This document shows, piece after piece, positions 1 through 7,257 of a DNA stretch of 24,307 bases. The position numbers and the translations under genes are program-made. Positions within the stretch are counted from its first letter, which is position 1; each line of letters begins with the position of its first letter. This DNA comes from an uncultured bacterium (GTDB taxonomy: Bacteria > Patescibacteriota > Dojkabacteria > SC72): NCBI GenBank assembly GCA_937899155.1, contig CALDJM010000017.1, forward strand, positions 1 through 24,307, written 5' to 3'. Under the pieces are notes generated by a model. The model was given only the letters and a program-made list of their open reading frames with translations, was not told where the DNA came from and did no database searches.

Positions 1-398
1 ATATTGACAGAGAGGTTGATGCATATCTAATAGAAAAAGCAAAACAAGGTAATGTTCTGCTCGACTCCAAGGCATTTGCAGCTATTGCAACCAAAAAGGG
101 TATCGATTGTACTGTAAAGATATGGTTAGAGTCTTCGCTTCCAGTTAGGGTAAAAAGAATGGTTGGTAAGCAGGGAGAGCTTGGCTTTTTTAGGAAAATC
201 TTTTTATACATATCCACTTTTTTCAATCTAGCAAACAGAAGGAGAGCTGATGGAAGAAGATATATGGAGTTGTACGATGTAGAGTATTCTAAACCTGAAA
301 AATATAATGACATTGTATTGGATACATCCAATATCGATGAAAAGGAAACATTTAATTTAATTTTAGAAAAATTTAAAGATGGAAGATACTTTGAATAA
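1..398 (+). CDS. cmk: Cytidylate kinase, C-terminal part (5' end outside window)
   Basis: The reading frame is open from base 3 to the TAA at 396-398, about 131 residues, with no start inside the window. It matches the C-terminal half of (d)CMP kinases, which phosphorylate CMP and dCMP with ATP in pyrimidine nucleotide metabolism. Visible features are a core stretch with LLDSKAFA, a lid-like basic segment with NRRRADGRRY, and the closing pattern Y..LYDVEY....YNDIVLDTSN, where the lid arginines contact nucleotide phosphates in this family. The P-loop would lie upstream of the window. The next gene begins 20 bases before this stop, so the two are probably co-translated. An adenylate-kinase-like AAA protein is the alternative. 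I am fairly confident of the kinase family and less so of substrate. Confidence 0.75.
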   Translation, partial: IDREVDAYLIEKAKQGNVLLDSKAFAAIATKKGIDCTVKIWLESSLPVRVKRMVGKQGELGFFRKIFLYISTFFNLANRRRADGRRYMELYDVEYSKPEKYNDIVLDTSNIDEKETFNLILEKFKDGRYFE

Positions 399-612
399 TC
401 AAAACTTACAAAATAATCAAAGTAATCCTCCTTCAAATGTACCTTTTGAATTTAATAAGCAGAATCCAAATGAGCAGAGGGAGGATTTAGAAGCTGTTTG
501 GTTAAGGTGGAGATGTATGGTTTGTGGTTATGTATATGAGGGAGCTACACAGCTCAAGGAGTGTCCTAGGTGTGGGAATAATAACCCTGACAAATTTGAT
601 GATGTAGATTAG
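379..612 (+). CDS. Small rubredoxin-like zinc-ribbon protein
   Basis: This 77-residue protein has a low-complexity Asn/Gln/Pro-rich N-terminal half (residues 1-35) and a compact C-terminal metal site. Cysteines at about 46, 49, 62 and 65 form CMVCGYVYEG and CPRCGNNN, the two knuckles of a rubredoxin or rubrerythrin-type domain that binds one Fe or Zn. The loop between the knuckles is shorter than in true rubredoxins (about 52 residues), so it may be structural zinc rather than an electron carrier. The ATG at 379 overlaps the kinase gene by 20 bases and has no Shine-Dalgarno sequence; a shorter start is possible because the N-terminal half is not conserved-looking. The stop is TAG. The partner protein is unknown. 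Confidence 0.7.
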   Translation: MEDTLNNQNLQNNQSNPPSNVPFEFNKQNPNEQREDLEAVWLRWRCMVCGYVYEGATQLKECPRCGNNNPDKFDDVD

Positions 613-644
613 TTAGTGAATTTAATTTTTATTAAAAAATATTT

Positions 645-1961
645 ATGGAAGAAAATAAACCTTTGGAAATTCCGGAGCTTCCTAAAACGGAGGTTACTGT
701 AAATAGTACAACAACCATTACAGCCAAACCAAAACCTAATGGTTTGTTAGTTGCTGTTTTAGTTGTTTTAGGATTGTTAGTTGTACTTGGTGGTACATAT
801 GCTTTCCTTAAGACACAAAAGAGAATTCCACCAAAAGACAAAGTAGTCGTAGATAATTCAGTTGTAGGAGAAGATAATGATGAAAAGGTACAAGAAGGAG
901 AGGATAAGAAAAAGGAGTCAGATAAAAAGAATGATGTTGAAGATACAGGTGAAGTAGAAAGTAAGGATAGTCTTGCTGCAAATAAGATTTTTTATATTAA
1001 AGATAATAATGTATTCTCTTACGATATTGTAACAAAAGAGACAGTACAATGGACATCATATGATAGAAATGCTCATAATATTGCTGTTGTTGGTGTGATT
1101 GGTGGGAAATCTTTAGCTTTTTCTAAATGTTCAACAGTCGTAGGAGATTATGCCTGTGGCTTGTTTACAATTAATTTAGATAGTAAAGCTATTGTTGAAA
1201 GAAAGAAACTTGGTAAGCAAGATATGTTATTAGCATCTGGTTTCGGTACGGAAACAAAGTTTGCCTATTTATTTATGAAAGGTGAGAATAAATGGGTATT
1301 ATCTTTGTATGATGGTGGTTCAGAGAAGGTTCTGGAAGAGGTTACTGTTGGAGAAGCATACGGTAGAGGTGGCTTTATTGAAGATAGTGAGGAAATTGCA
1401 TTCTCCCCTGATCAGAAATATCTTTTCCATATATCTACAGGTTCTCCTAGGGGGGTTATTGATTTTAGCATTTATGTCTATAATTTAGGTCTTGGTACAA
1501 AAGATATTATTAAGAATGCAACTCAGCCTAAGTGGTTGGATAAAGATTACATTGTTTATAGAAAATATGATAAAGATGCTAAAAAAGGAGATGGTTTGTA
1601 TGTATATGATGTAAAAAAGAAAACTTCTGAAAAGATATCAGGCTTGGTAGATTCTTCATATGTACCTAATGTTTTATCTGGTACGAAAAAGATAGTTTAC
1701 AATGTGCAGCCAGAGAGACAGATTTGGTTGGTTGATAATGCAAGTGGTAAGAATACCAAACTCTTGGATTCAGCTATGGAGCCTATTTGGGTTAACAAAG
1801 GCAACATCGCTTTTAGGAGTGTAAAGAAATGTACAGATGATTGTGAAGGTATGTATGATTACAATATTTTAGGTGTAGGTGTATTTGACTTAGAAACTAA
1901 TACATCTGTGATAATTCCGGGATTGAAAGAAGTTGGGCCTATTGTTACTGAGTATAAGTAG
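645..1961 (+). CDS. Membrane-anchored propeller-like protein, function unknown
   Basis: This is a 438-residue protein with a short cytoplasmic N-terminal tail, one transmembrane helix at about 33-55 (LLVAVLVVLGLLVVLGGTYA), a charged Lys/Asp/Glu linker at about 70-105, and a large outer domain. The outer domain has repeated strand patterns such as IFYIKDNNVFSYD, IAFSPDQKYLFHI, DYIVYRKYD and GNIAFRSVKK, which resemble TolB/WD40-like beta-propeller blades. Two Cys pairs are also present. The helix works as an uncleaved signal anchor, so the propeller probably faces outside. The ATG at 645 follows an AT-rich stretch without a Shine-Dalgarno sequence. The stop TAG at 1959-1961 lies two bases from the opposing tRNA-Leu gene, with no terminator visible between them. 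The fold is inferred from sequence rhythm only. Confidence 0.7.
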   Translation: MEENKPLEIPELPKTEVTVNSTTTITAKPKPNGLLVAVLVVLGLLVVLGGTYAFLKTQKRIPPKDKVVVDNSVVGEDNDEKVQEGEDKKKESDKKNDVEDTGEVESKDSLAANKIFYIKDNNVFSYDIVTKETVQWTSYDRNAHNIAVVGVIGGKSLAFSKCSTVVGDYACGLFTINLDSKAIVERKKLGKQDMLLASGFGTETKFAYLFMKGENKWVLSLYDGGSEKVLEEVTVGEAYGRGGFIEDSEEIAFSPDQKYLFHISTGSPRGVIDFSIYVYNLGLGTKDIIKNATQPKWLDKDYIVYRKYDKDAKKGDGLYVYDVKKKTSEKISGLVDSSYVPNVLSGTKKIVYNVQPERQIWLVDNASGKNTKLLDSAMEPIWVNKGNIAFRSVKKCTDDCEGMYDYNILGVGVFDLETNTSVIIPGLKEVGPIVTEYK

Positions 1962-1963
1962 AG

Positions 1964-2047
1964 TGCAGGAAGAGGGAATCGAACCCTCACTCTATTGCTA
2001 GAACGGGATTTTAAGTCCCGCGCGTCTGCCTATTCCGCCATTCCTGC
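1964..2047 (-). tRNA. tRNA-Leu (anticodon UAA)
   Basis: On the minus strand an 84-nt class II tRNA can be folded. The 7-bp acceptor pairs GCAGGAA with TTCCTGC and A73 follows. The anticodon stem CGGGA/TCCCG carries the loop CTTAAAA, giving anticodon UAA. The long variable arm contains CTA-gcaa-TAG and the T arm is GAGGG-TTCGATT-CCCTC. The 3' CCA is not encoded. It lies 17 bases downstream of tRNA-Cys and probably shares its transcript with pyk. Confidence 0.95.
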
Positions 2048-2064
2048 AATGTGTTAACAAGAAA

Positions 2065-2137
2065 AGGTGACGACGGGAATCGAACCCGTGATAATGGTTT
2101 TGCAGACCACGGCCTTAACCAACTTGGCTACGTCACC
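2065..2137 (-). tRNA. tRNA-Cys (anticodon GCA)
   Basis: On the minus strand a 73-nt cloverleaf can be folded. The acceptor pairs GGTGACG with CGTCACC and has the U73 discriminator typical of tRNA-Cys. The anticodon arm is GTGGT-CTGCAAA-ACCAT, giving GCA, and the T arm is ACGGG-TTCGATT-CCCGT. CCA is not encoded. Its first base, G1 at 2137, is also the last base of the pyk TAG stop codon, so it must be cut out of the pyk transcript or have its own start inside pyk. Confidence 0.95.
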
Positions 2138-3540
2138 TAAGAATCTAGGACATCTTTGACAGTAATGATTTCTAATATACTGTCAGATTTCTTGTTTTTT
2201 ATCGAGCTACCGCTAATAATAGCAATTTTATCCAATAATTCCAACTCCCCGGAGGCATAAATTTTTTCAACCCCAAGTCTGATATTATTGTCCCTATCAT
2301 CGGATAGCTCTTTAATATAGTATGTTTCTACACCATTGAAGAGTATATTTTCTCTTATATTTTCGAAAGAAGAACTTACAACATATATAGGGATATTAGG
2401 TCTATGTCTACTAACACTCCCTACTACACCGTTTGCATCGGAAACAATTAAAACTGCATTGTAATTAACTTCTGTTGAGAATTTACATGCTGTAAGAGCC
2501 AATTCGTCAACCTCTTTACCAGCTTCAGTTTGTCCAGATATTGGTGACAGTCTCATCACCTTCTCTGTCCTTAATGCAATTCTATTCATATATGCAACTG
2601 CATCAACGGGGTATTTTCCAGTAGAAGTTTCAGCTGAGAGCATAAGACAATCTGTACCGTCCATAACAGCATTAGCCACATCGGAGACCTCTGCTCGAGT
2701 AGGTCTTCTATTATCCCTCATAGACTCCAACATCTGTGTAGCCACAATAACAGGTTTGCCAACAGCTCTAGATTTGTAGATCATCTGTTTTTGCAAAATA
2801 GGTACCTCTTCTAAAGGCAACTCTACTCCCATATCTCCTCTTGCAACCATAATTGCATCTGCCTCTTTTAGAATCTCATCAAAATTCTCAACACCTTGTC
2901 TATTCTCAATCTTTGCAATAATTTTAATCTTGCTGTCTTTAAGAAGCTCTCTTACCTCAAGTACATCCTTTTTATTCCGAACAAAAGATGCACAAACATA
3001 GTCGAATTTTAATTCCTTAGCATATTTAATATCTTGTATATCTTTCTCTGTTAGTAGAGGGAATTTAAGATTGACATCTGGAATATTCACAGTCTTATTA
3101 GGTTTTAAGATGCCACTCTGAGTTACATCGCAAATGACATTCTTTTCTTTTATTTCCTTAACCTCGAGTTGGATATTACCATCATCTAGAAATATCTTTG
3201 TGCCGACAACGACATCCTCACTTAGTGAAGGATATGTAATTTTTATGATATTGGGGTTTGGATTCTCAGATGATGAAAGAACTAAGGTGTCTTTAACTTC
3301 AATATCTTTACTCAAACCCTTAACCCTAATCTTTGTACCCTGTGTATCAAGTACAATGGCAATTCTTGGGGAAATCTTTCTAATTTGATTTGAAACCCTA
3401 GTTAATTCTGCAAAATCTGCGAAAGAAGCATTTATCCTAGCGATTCTCATGCCAGAATCAAACATCTTCTTTAATACATCATCATTCCAAGTGGAAGGAC
3501 CTATTGTGGCCACTATTTTTGTTCTTGCTATTTTTTTCAT
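2137..3540 (-). CDS. pyk: Pyruvate kinase
   Basis: A 467-residue pyruvate kinase, which transfers phosphate from phosphoenolpyruvate to ADP in the last step of glycolysis. From M1 at 3540 the visible sites are R35-x-N37-x-S39 in the first barrel strand, D65-T66 as metal ligands, K210 and E212 in IIAKIENRQG, D236 in ARGDMG, and the MLESM...RPTRAE signature of the TIM barrel. The C-terminal domain is complete. I chose the ATG at 3540 because family members begin with RTKIVATIGP close to the start, and because a promoter places the transcript start near 3559, downstream of the alternative ATG at 3585. The usual DTKGPEIR is DTQGTKIR here, with lysine at the position equivalent to muscle Glu117, a mark of K+-independent enzymes. 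The stop codon overlaps tRNA-Cys by one base. Confidence 0.95.
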   Translation of the reverse strand: MKKIARTKIVATIGPSTWNDDVLKKMFDSGMRIARINASFADFAELTRVSNQIRKISPRIAIVLDTQGTKIRVKGLSKDIEVKDTLVLSSSENPNPNIIKITYPSLSEDVVVGTKIFLDDGNIQLEVKEIKEKNVICDVTQSGILKPNKTVNIPDVNLKFPLLTEKDIQDIKYAKELKFDYVCASFVRNKKDVLEVRELLKDSKIKIIAKIENRQGVENFDEILKEADAIMVARGDMGVELPLEEVPILQKQMIYKSRAVGKPVIVATQMLESMRDNRRPTRAEVSDVANAVMDGTDCLMLSAETSTGKYPVDAVAYMNRIALRTEKVMRLSPISGQTEAGKEVDELALTACKFSTEVNYNAVLIVSDANGVVGSVSRHRPNIPIYVVSSSFENIRENILFNGVETYYIKELSDDRDNNIRLGVEKIYASGELELLDKIAIISGSSIKNKKSDSILEIITVKDVLDS

Positions 3541-3565
3541 ATGGGCAGTTTTTATATATCTATTC

Positions 3566-3593
3566 AGTATACTACATCTGTACAAGGAATCAA
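3566..3593 (-). promoter_or_regulatory. Predicted pyk promoter
   Basis: On the minus strand, TTGATT (3593-3588), a 16-bp spacer and TATACT (3571-3566). The predicted transcript start is near 3559, which leaves an untranslated leader of about 18 bases before the ATG at 3540 and excludes the ATG at 3585. Assigned by eye; no experimental start is known. Confidence 0.5.
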
Positions 3594-3601
3594 TAATTAA
3601 T

Positions 3602-3767
3602 CAGACCTGGTCGGTGAGAGATATCTTAGTACATAGGGTTTGACGAGTGTTTTTGTAAGGAAGTTAATCTTGCTATCGGCCTGCTACTTCCTATAGCAAG
3701 ATTAAAAAAGGATGAATTACTCTGTTTAATTCCTTCTACATAAGGGTTATCTCACCGACCAGGTCTG
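3602..3767 (+). ncRNA. ssrS-like: Candidate 6S-like structured RNA
   Basis: A 166-bp segment with no gene can fold end to end. The outer helix is a perfect 18-bp inverted repeat (3602-3619 with 3750-3767, CAGACCTGGTCGGTGAGA). The apical helix is a perfect 13-bp repeat (3664-3676 with 3693-3705) closing a 16-nt loop. Between them lie two 44-nt strands. The 3' strand can form its own small hairpin (GAATTA at 3714-3719 with TAATTC at 3727-3732). Closing stem, large central bubble, apical stem-loop and a bubble-strand hairpin in about 160-190 nt is the architecture of 6S RNA, which mimics an open promoter and binds RNA polymerase. Strand was chosen from the position of the small hairpin. I see no strong promoter or U-run terminator for it, so a different structured RNA or a non-transcribed inverted repeat remains possible. 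Confidence 0.45.
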
Positions 3768-3779
3768 TGTTGGGGCTGT

Positions 3780-3808
3780 TTGACAGAGAGATGTACTCAA
3801 TGTATAAT
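3780..3808 (+). promoter_or_regulatory. Consensus promoter of rpmE-prfA-prmC
   Basis: Perfect TTGACA (3780-3785), 17-bp spacer, perfect TATAAT (3803-3808). The transcript should start near 3815, five bases before the rpmE ATG, leaving no room for a Shine-Dalgarno sequence. It lies 13 bases beyond the right arm of the inverted repeat at 3602-3767, so that repeat is not part of the rpmE leader. Confidence 0.8.
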
Positions 3809-3819
3809 CCACCCTAGTT

Positions 3820-4158
3820 ATGAAAAAAGGCATACATCCACAATATAATGACAATTTAACAATCACATGTTCTTGTGGTAACAGCTTTGTTACAGGTTCA
3901 ACATTGGAAGATGAGAACATCTCCGTAGATATCTGTTCAAAATGTCATCCTTTCTATACAGGAGAGCAGAAGATTGTTGACACAGATAATGTTGTTAGAA
4001 AGTATGAGGAGAGATTGGAGAAAACAAAGAAGATGTCTTTTACAAGCAAGAAAGAGAAGATGGCAAAAAGAAGAGCAAAGATGGAGGATATGTCTTCCAA
4101 ACCAGCCACGACACTCTCTTTGAGAGATATGCTTGAGAATGCAAAAATCTCTAAGTAA
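3820..4158 (+). CDS. rpmE: Large ribosomal subunit protein bL31, zinc-binding form
   Basis: A 112-residue bL31, a 50S subunit protein that helps bridge the subunits. The family start MKKGIHPQY is present, followed by the four zinc cysteines C17, C19, C39 and C42 in TCSCGN and CSKCHPFYTG, which define the zinc-binding (C+) form. Typical bL31 ends near 70-80 residues; this one continues with a Lys/Arg-rich segment (about 65-90, KKEKMAKRRAKMED) and an acidic-hydrophobic end, an extension of about 35 residues of unknown role. It is the first gene of a promoter-led unit with prfA (39-bp gap) and prmC, an arrangement also common in other bacteria. The ATG at 3820 is five bases after the predicted transcript start. 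Confidence 0.93.
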   Translation: MKKGIHPQYNDNLTITCSCGNSFVTGSTLEDENISVDICSKCHPFYTGEQKIVDTDNVVRKYEERLEKTKKMSFTSKKEKMAKRRAKMEDMSSKPATTLSLRDMLENAKISK

Positions 4159-4197
4159 CAGTTTCCCAATACAATTTTAATTGGTATCATCATATAT

Positions 4198-5295
4198 ATG
4201 GATGTCAAAGCATTGAAGAAGAAATACAGTGATAATACAGCTCAGGAAGAGGTTAAGCTGTTGGAAAAGAGAATACAGGAAGAGATAGAGGTTGGGGGTA
4301 GAGAGATTTCACATCTTAGCTCAGAACTTTCATACTATTCAGATCTAGCATTTAAAATTTCTGAGATTAGAAAGAAAATCGAGGAGTTAGAGAGTACTAA
4401 TGAGCTTGCTGAAAATGAGCAGGATTTAGAACTTAAAGAGATGGCTCAGGAGGAGATTGTTAGTTTGCAAGAGAGTATTGGTTTGTTAGACGAGGAGATT
4501 CGCAAGCTTCAGATATCTAGGATGTTTGTTGATGAGGATGATAATAGGTCGGCTATTCTTGAGATTCGAGCTGGTGCAGGTGGTGATGAGGCTGCACTAT
4601 TTGCTGCAGACCTTTTTAGGATGTACAAAAACTATTCAACAGCAAAGAATTGGAACATGGAAATCATTGATAGTAATATCACAGAAGGTGGTGGGTACAA
4701 AGAAGTCATAGCACAGATTGAGGGTTCAAATGTATTTAAGAACTTAAAGTATGAAAGTGGTGTGCATAGGGTTCAGAGGGTTCCCACGACGGAGTCTTCA
4801 GGTAGAATTCATACCTCTACAGCCTCTGTAGCCATACTTCCTGAGGCAAAAGATGTTGATGTTGAAATAGACCCAGCAGACCTTAGAATTGATGTGATGA
4901 GGGCTTCAGGTGCTGGTGGTCAGTGTGTAAACAGGACAGACTCTGCAGTTAGAATAACTCATATACCCTCTGGAATAGTTGTTAGTTGTCAAGAAACTAA
5001 GCATCAACAGCAAAACAAAGATAAGGCTATGGCAATTTTAAGGTCTAGATTGTATGACCTTAAAAAACAACAGCAAGCAGAGAAAAGGTCTGATATGAGG
5101 TCTTCTCAAATTGGTTCTGGAATGAGAGCAGAGAAGATTAGGACATATAACTTTCCACAAAACAGGATTACAGATCACAGAGTTAAGCTTTCTTGGCATA
5201 ATTTAGAAGAGGTTTTAAATGGAAGTATCCAAGAAATTATTGATGATGTAACTAATGGTATCCAAAACAAACTTCTAGAAGATGAACAATCTTAA
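4198..5295 (+). CDS. prfA: Peptide chain release factor 1
   Basis: A 365-residue class I release factor. The GGQ motif that triggers peptidyl-tRNA hydrolysis is at 240-242 in ASGAGGQCVN. The codon-recognition motif is P-T-T at 196-198 (RVPTTESSGR), fitting the PxT of RF1, which reads UAA and UAG, and not the SPF of RF2. The N-terminal coiled-coil domain (about 1-100) and C-terminal EKRSDMRSSQIGSGMR segment are complete and the length is normal. It lies 39 bp after rpmE and overlaps prmC by 14 bases. All ordinary stop codons in this window are UAA or UAG, the pair read by this factor. Confidence 0.95.
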   Translation: MDVKALKKKYSDNTAQEEVKLLEKRIQEEIEVGGREISHLSSELSYYSDLAFKISEIRKKIEELESTNELAENEQDLELKEMAQEEIVSLQESIGLLDEEIRKLQISRMFVDEDDNRSAILEIRAGAGGDEAALFAADLFRMYKNYSTAKNWNMEIIDSNITEGGGYKEVIAQIEGSNVFKNLKYESGVHRVQRVPTTESSGRIHTSTASVAILPEAKDVDVEIDPADLRIDVMRASGAGGQCVNRTDSAVRITHIPSGIVVSCQETKHQQQNKDKAMAILRSRLYDLKKQQQAEKRSDMRSSQIGSGMRAEKIRTYNFPQNRITDHRVKLSWHNLEEVLNGSIQEIIDDVTNGIQNKLLEDEQS

Positions 5296-6067
5296 AGAAA
5301 TTTTTCAAATACAAAAAGTATTAAAGGACAACGGATATTTTGACATATCTAGAATTAGTAATGAGATATATCAATACTGTAAAAGAAACACTATCCCTAT
5401 TCAAGATGTTTTAGAAAAAATTAAACAGGGTCATCCTTGGGAGCATATTTCAGGTATTGTGAAATTTTGTGGTAATGATATTTTTGTTACAAAAGATACC
5501 TTAATTCCTAGGATTGAAACAGAGCAAATAGTTGATATAGCTTTGGATATAATTAATGAAGATAGTTCTGTGCAGGAGATAGTAGATGTTGGTTGTGGTA
5601 GTGCATGTATCATTATCTCAATTGCAAAAGAGAAATCCAATTTGCAATTTCTAGCAACAGATATTAGTAAAGAGGCTTTGGTTGTTGCAAAGAAAAATGT
5701 TAAAGCGAATGGTTTGGAAGGCTTAATTTCTCTGAAGGAGAGAAATTTGCTTGGTTTTAAAGAAATATCTTCAAACTCTTTAATTATTGCTAACTTACCA
5801 TATATTCCAACTAAGATGTATGAAAATCTAGATAGTAGTGTAAAGGATTTTGAACCTAGACTTGCTCTTGATGGTAAAGATGATGGTCTTTTTTACTACA
5901 AAGAATTGATTGCAAATATAGAAGAAGGTAAAGAAAGCAACATTTATTTACTTATAGAGATAGAACCCTCTACTCTATCTGATTTACAGAAATATACAGA
6001 TAGAATAGCAAGGGTATATAAAGATTTTCGAGGTAAAAATAGATTTGTATTACTCCATTTCTCCTAG
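5282..6067 (+). CDS. prmC: Release factor glutamine methyltransferase
   Basis: A 261-residue S-adenosylmethionine-dependent methyltransferase that methylates the glutamine of the GGQ motif of release factors. An N-terminal helical domain (about 1-80) precedes the Rossmann fold with VDVGCGSACIIISIA (about 101-115) and the catalytic motif NLPY at 171-174, followed by the family pattern EPRLALDGKDDGL. NLPY replaces the textbook NPPY; Asn, Pro and Tyr are kept. The ATG at 5282 lies inside the end of prfA, giving a 14-base overlap that couples enzyme to substrate. The TAG at 6065-6067 overlaps the end of the opposing htrA gene by 18 bases. Confidence 0.93.
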   Translation: MNNLKEIFQIQKVLKDNGYFDISRISNEIYQYCKRNTIPIQDVLEKIKQGHPWEHISGIVKFCGNDIFVTKDTLIPRIETEQIVDIALDIINEDSSVQEIVDVGCGSACIIISIAKEKSNLQFLATDISKEALVVAKKNVKANGLEGLISLKERNLLGFKEISSNSLIIANLPYIPTKMYENLDSSVKDFEPRLALDGKDDGLFYYKELIANIEEGKESNIYLLIEIEPSTLSDLQKYTDRIARVYKDFRGKNRFVLLHFS

Positions 6068-7240
6068 TTCAATCTTAAAGACTTCCTCTTTGCTTTCTCT
6101 AACAACTTTAATCTCAACACTCTCCCCTACTTTCTTTTTCTGTATGAAGTGTGCTAAAGGTCTGTTAACCTTTTCTCCTGCAAATTCTGTAATGATATCA
6201 CCCTTTCTTATCCCCCCTGTGTATGCTGGAGAAATTGGTTCAACTCTAACAACCAATGCACCTGGAACAATGTTTTCGTAGTAAAGAGCTTCGTATACGG
6301 AGACCATTTGATATGACACTCCTAGATATGGTCTTATGAATTTCCCATGTATTTTGTATTCCTCTAGTCTGTTTTTAACATTGTTGATGCGTAGAGCAAA
6401 TGAAATATTGTCGACACCTCTTGTTGTGGCAAAGTTTACCCCTACAACTTCCCCTAGGGAGTTAATTAGTGGTCCACCTGAGTTACCTGGATTTATAGCA
6501 GCATCTGTTTGTATTACTCCCTCATATGTCTTTGTTGTACTGCTAAACCATGATTCGCTTGCTGACACATTTCTGTTTAAACCACTAATTATTCCTGTTG
6601 TAACACTTCCAGCAAATTCTCCAAGAGGAGTTCCTATTGTTAAAACACTTTGTCCAACGGCTAATTTGTCAGAATCTCCAAGCTTAATTGCTTTTAGTTC
6701 TTTATCTTTTTTATCTATTCTTAAAAGAGCAATATCTGAGGTATCATCTCTGAGAATTGTTGTAACGGCAAATTCATCTCCATGACTATCCACAACTTTG
6801 TAGTCAGAATTCTTATTTGAGACCACATGTTGGTTGGTGATGACAATTCCACTCTCATCAACTATAAATCCTGTACCTATTTTACTTGTAATATCTTTTA
6901 GACCCTCTCCTTGCTCTAGAGCTATTTTAGAAACAGCAATACTTACAACAGACTCTTGGCTTAATTTGACGACATCTATAGTGTTTTTCTCCTGTTCTGT
7001 AACAAGAAGATCTATATTGTTAGCTTTCTGCTCTAAGCATCGTCTTGCAGGACTTCCAGCTTTAAATACGAAATAGAGAGTTAGGGAAACTGTGGATACA
7101 ATAAGTAAGACATATAAGAGGACACCGAAAATTACATGGTTAAGATTTTCAGGCATCATAGGACAGCATAACTTTCCTTTTTTAACCTCTGTTATCTTCT
7201 TAATATCCTTTGTCTCTTTCTTCTCTTTTTTCTCTGCCAT
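6050..7240 (-). CDS. degP/htrA: HtrA/DegP-family serine protease with one PDZ domain
   Basis: A 396-residue membrane-anchored trypsin-like protease for envelope quality control. A charged cytoplasmic tail (1-34, with an odd CCPMMP) precedes a transmembrane helix at about 35-60. The protease domain has His138 in TNQHVV, Asp169 in DDTSDIALL and Ser254 in INPGNSGGPL, so the triad is complete. One PDZ domain follows (about 303-396) with YLGVSY and GIRKGDIITEFAGE. The ATG at 7240 is 17 bp after the ctpA stop and lacks a Shine-Dalgarno sequence, so the genes are probably co-transcribed. Its 3' end overlaps prmC tail to tail, with no terminator. Confidence 0.95.
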   Translation of the reverse strand: MAEKKEKKETKDIKKITEVKKGKLCCPMMPENLNHVIFGVLLYVLLIVSTVSLTLYFVFKAGSPARRCLEQKANNIDLLVTEQEKNTIDVVKLSQESVVSIAVSKIALEQGEGLKDITSKIGTGFIVDESGIVITNQHVVSNKNSDYKVVDSHGDEFAVTTILRDDTSDIALLRIDKKDKELKAIKLGDSDKLAVGQSVLTIGTPLGEFAGSVTTGIISGLNRNVSASESWFSSTTKTYEGVIQTDAAINPGNSGGPLINSLGEVVGVNFATTRGVDNISFALRINNVKNRLEEYKIHGKFIRPYLGVSYQMVSVYEALYYENIVPGALVVRVEPISPAYTGGIRKGDIITEFAGEKVNRPLAHFIQKKKVGESVEIKVVRESKEEVFKIELGEME

Positions 7241-7257
7241 ATTTAAATTGACTAAAA

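Noticed and set aside
3541..3585. Upstream ATG at 3585 as the pyk start
   Set aside because: It lies upstream of the predicted transcript start and adds residues not seen in the family.
3602..3819. Inverted repeat as an L31 autoregulatory leader
   Set aside because: A perfect consensus promoter lies between the repeat and rpmE, so the repeat is not in the rpmE transcript from that promoter.
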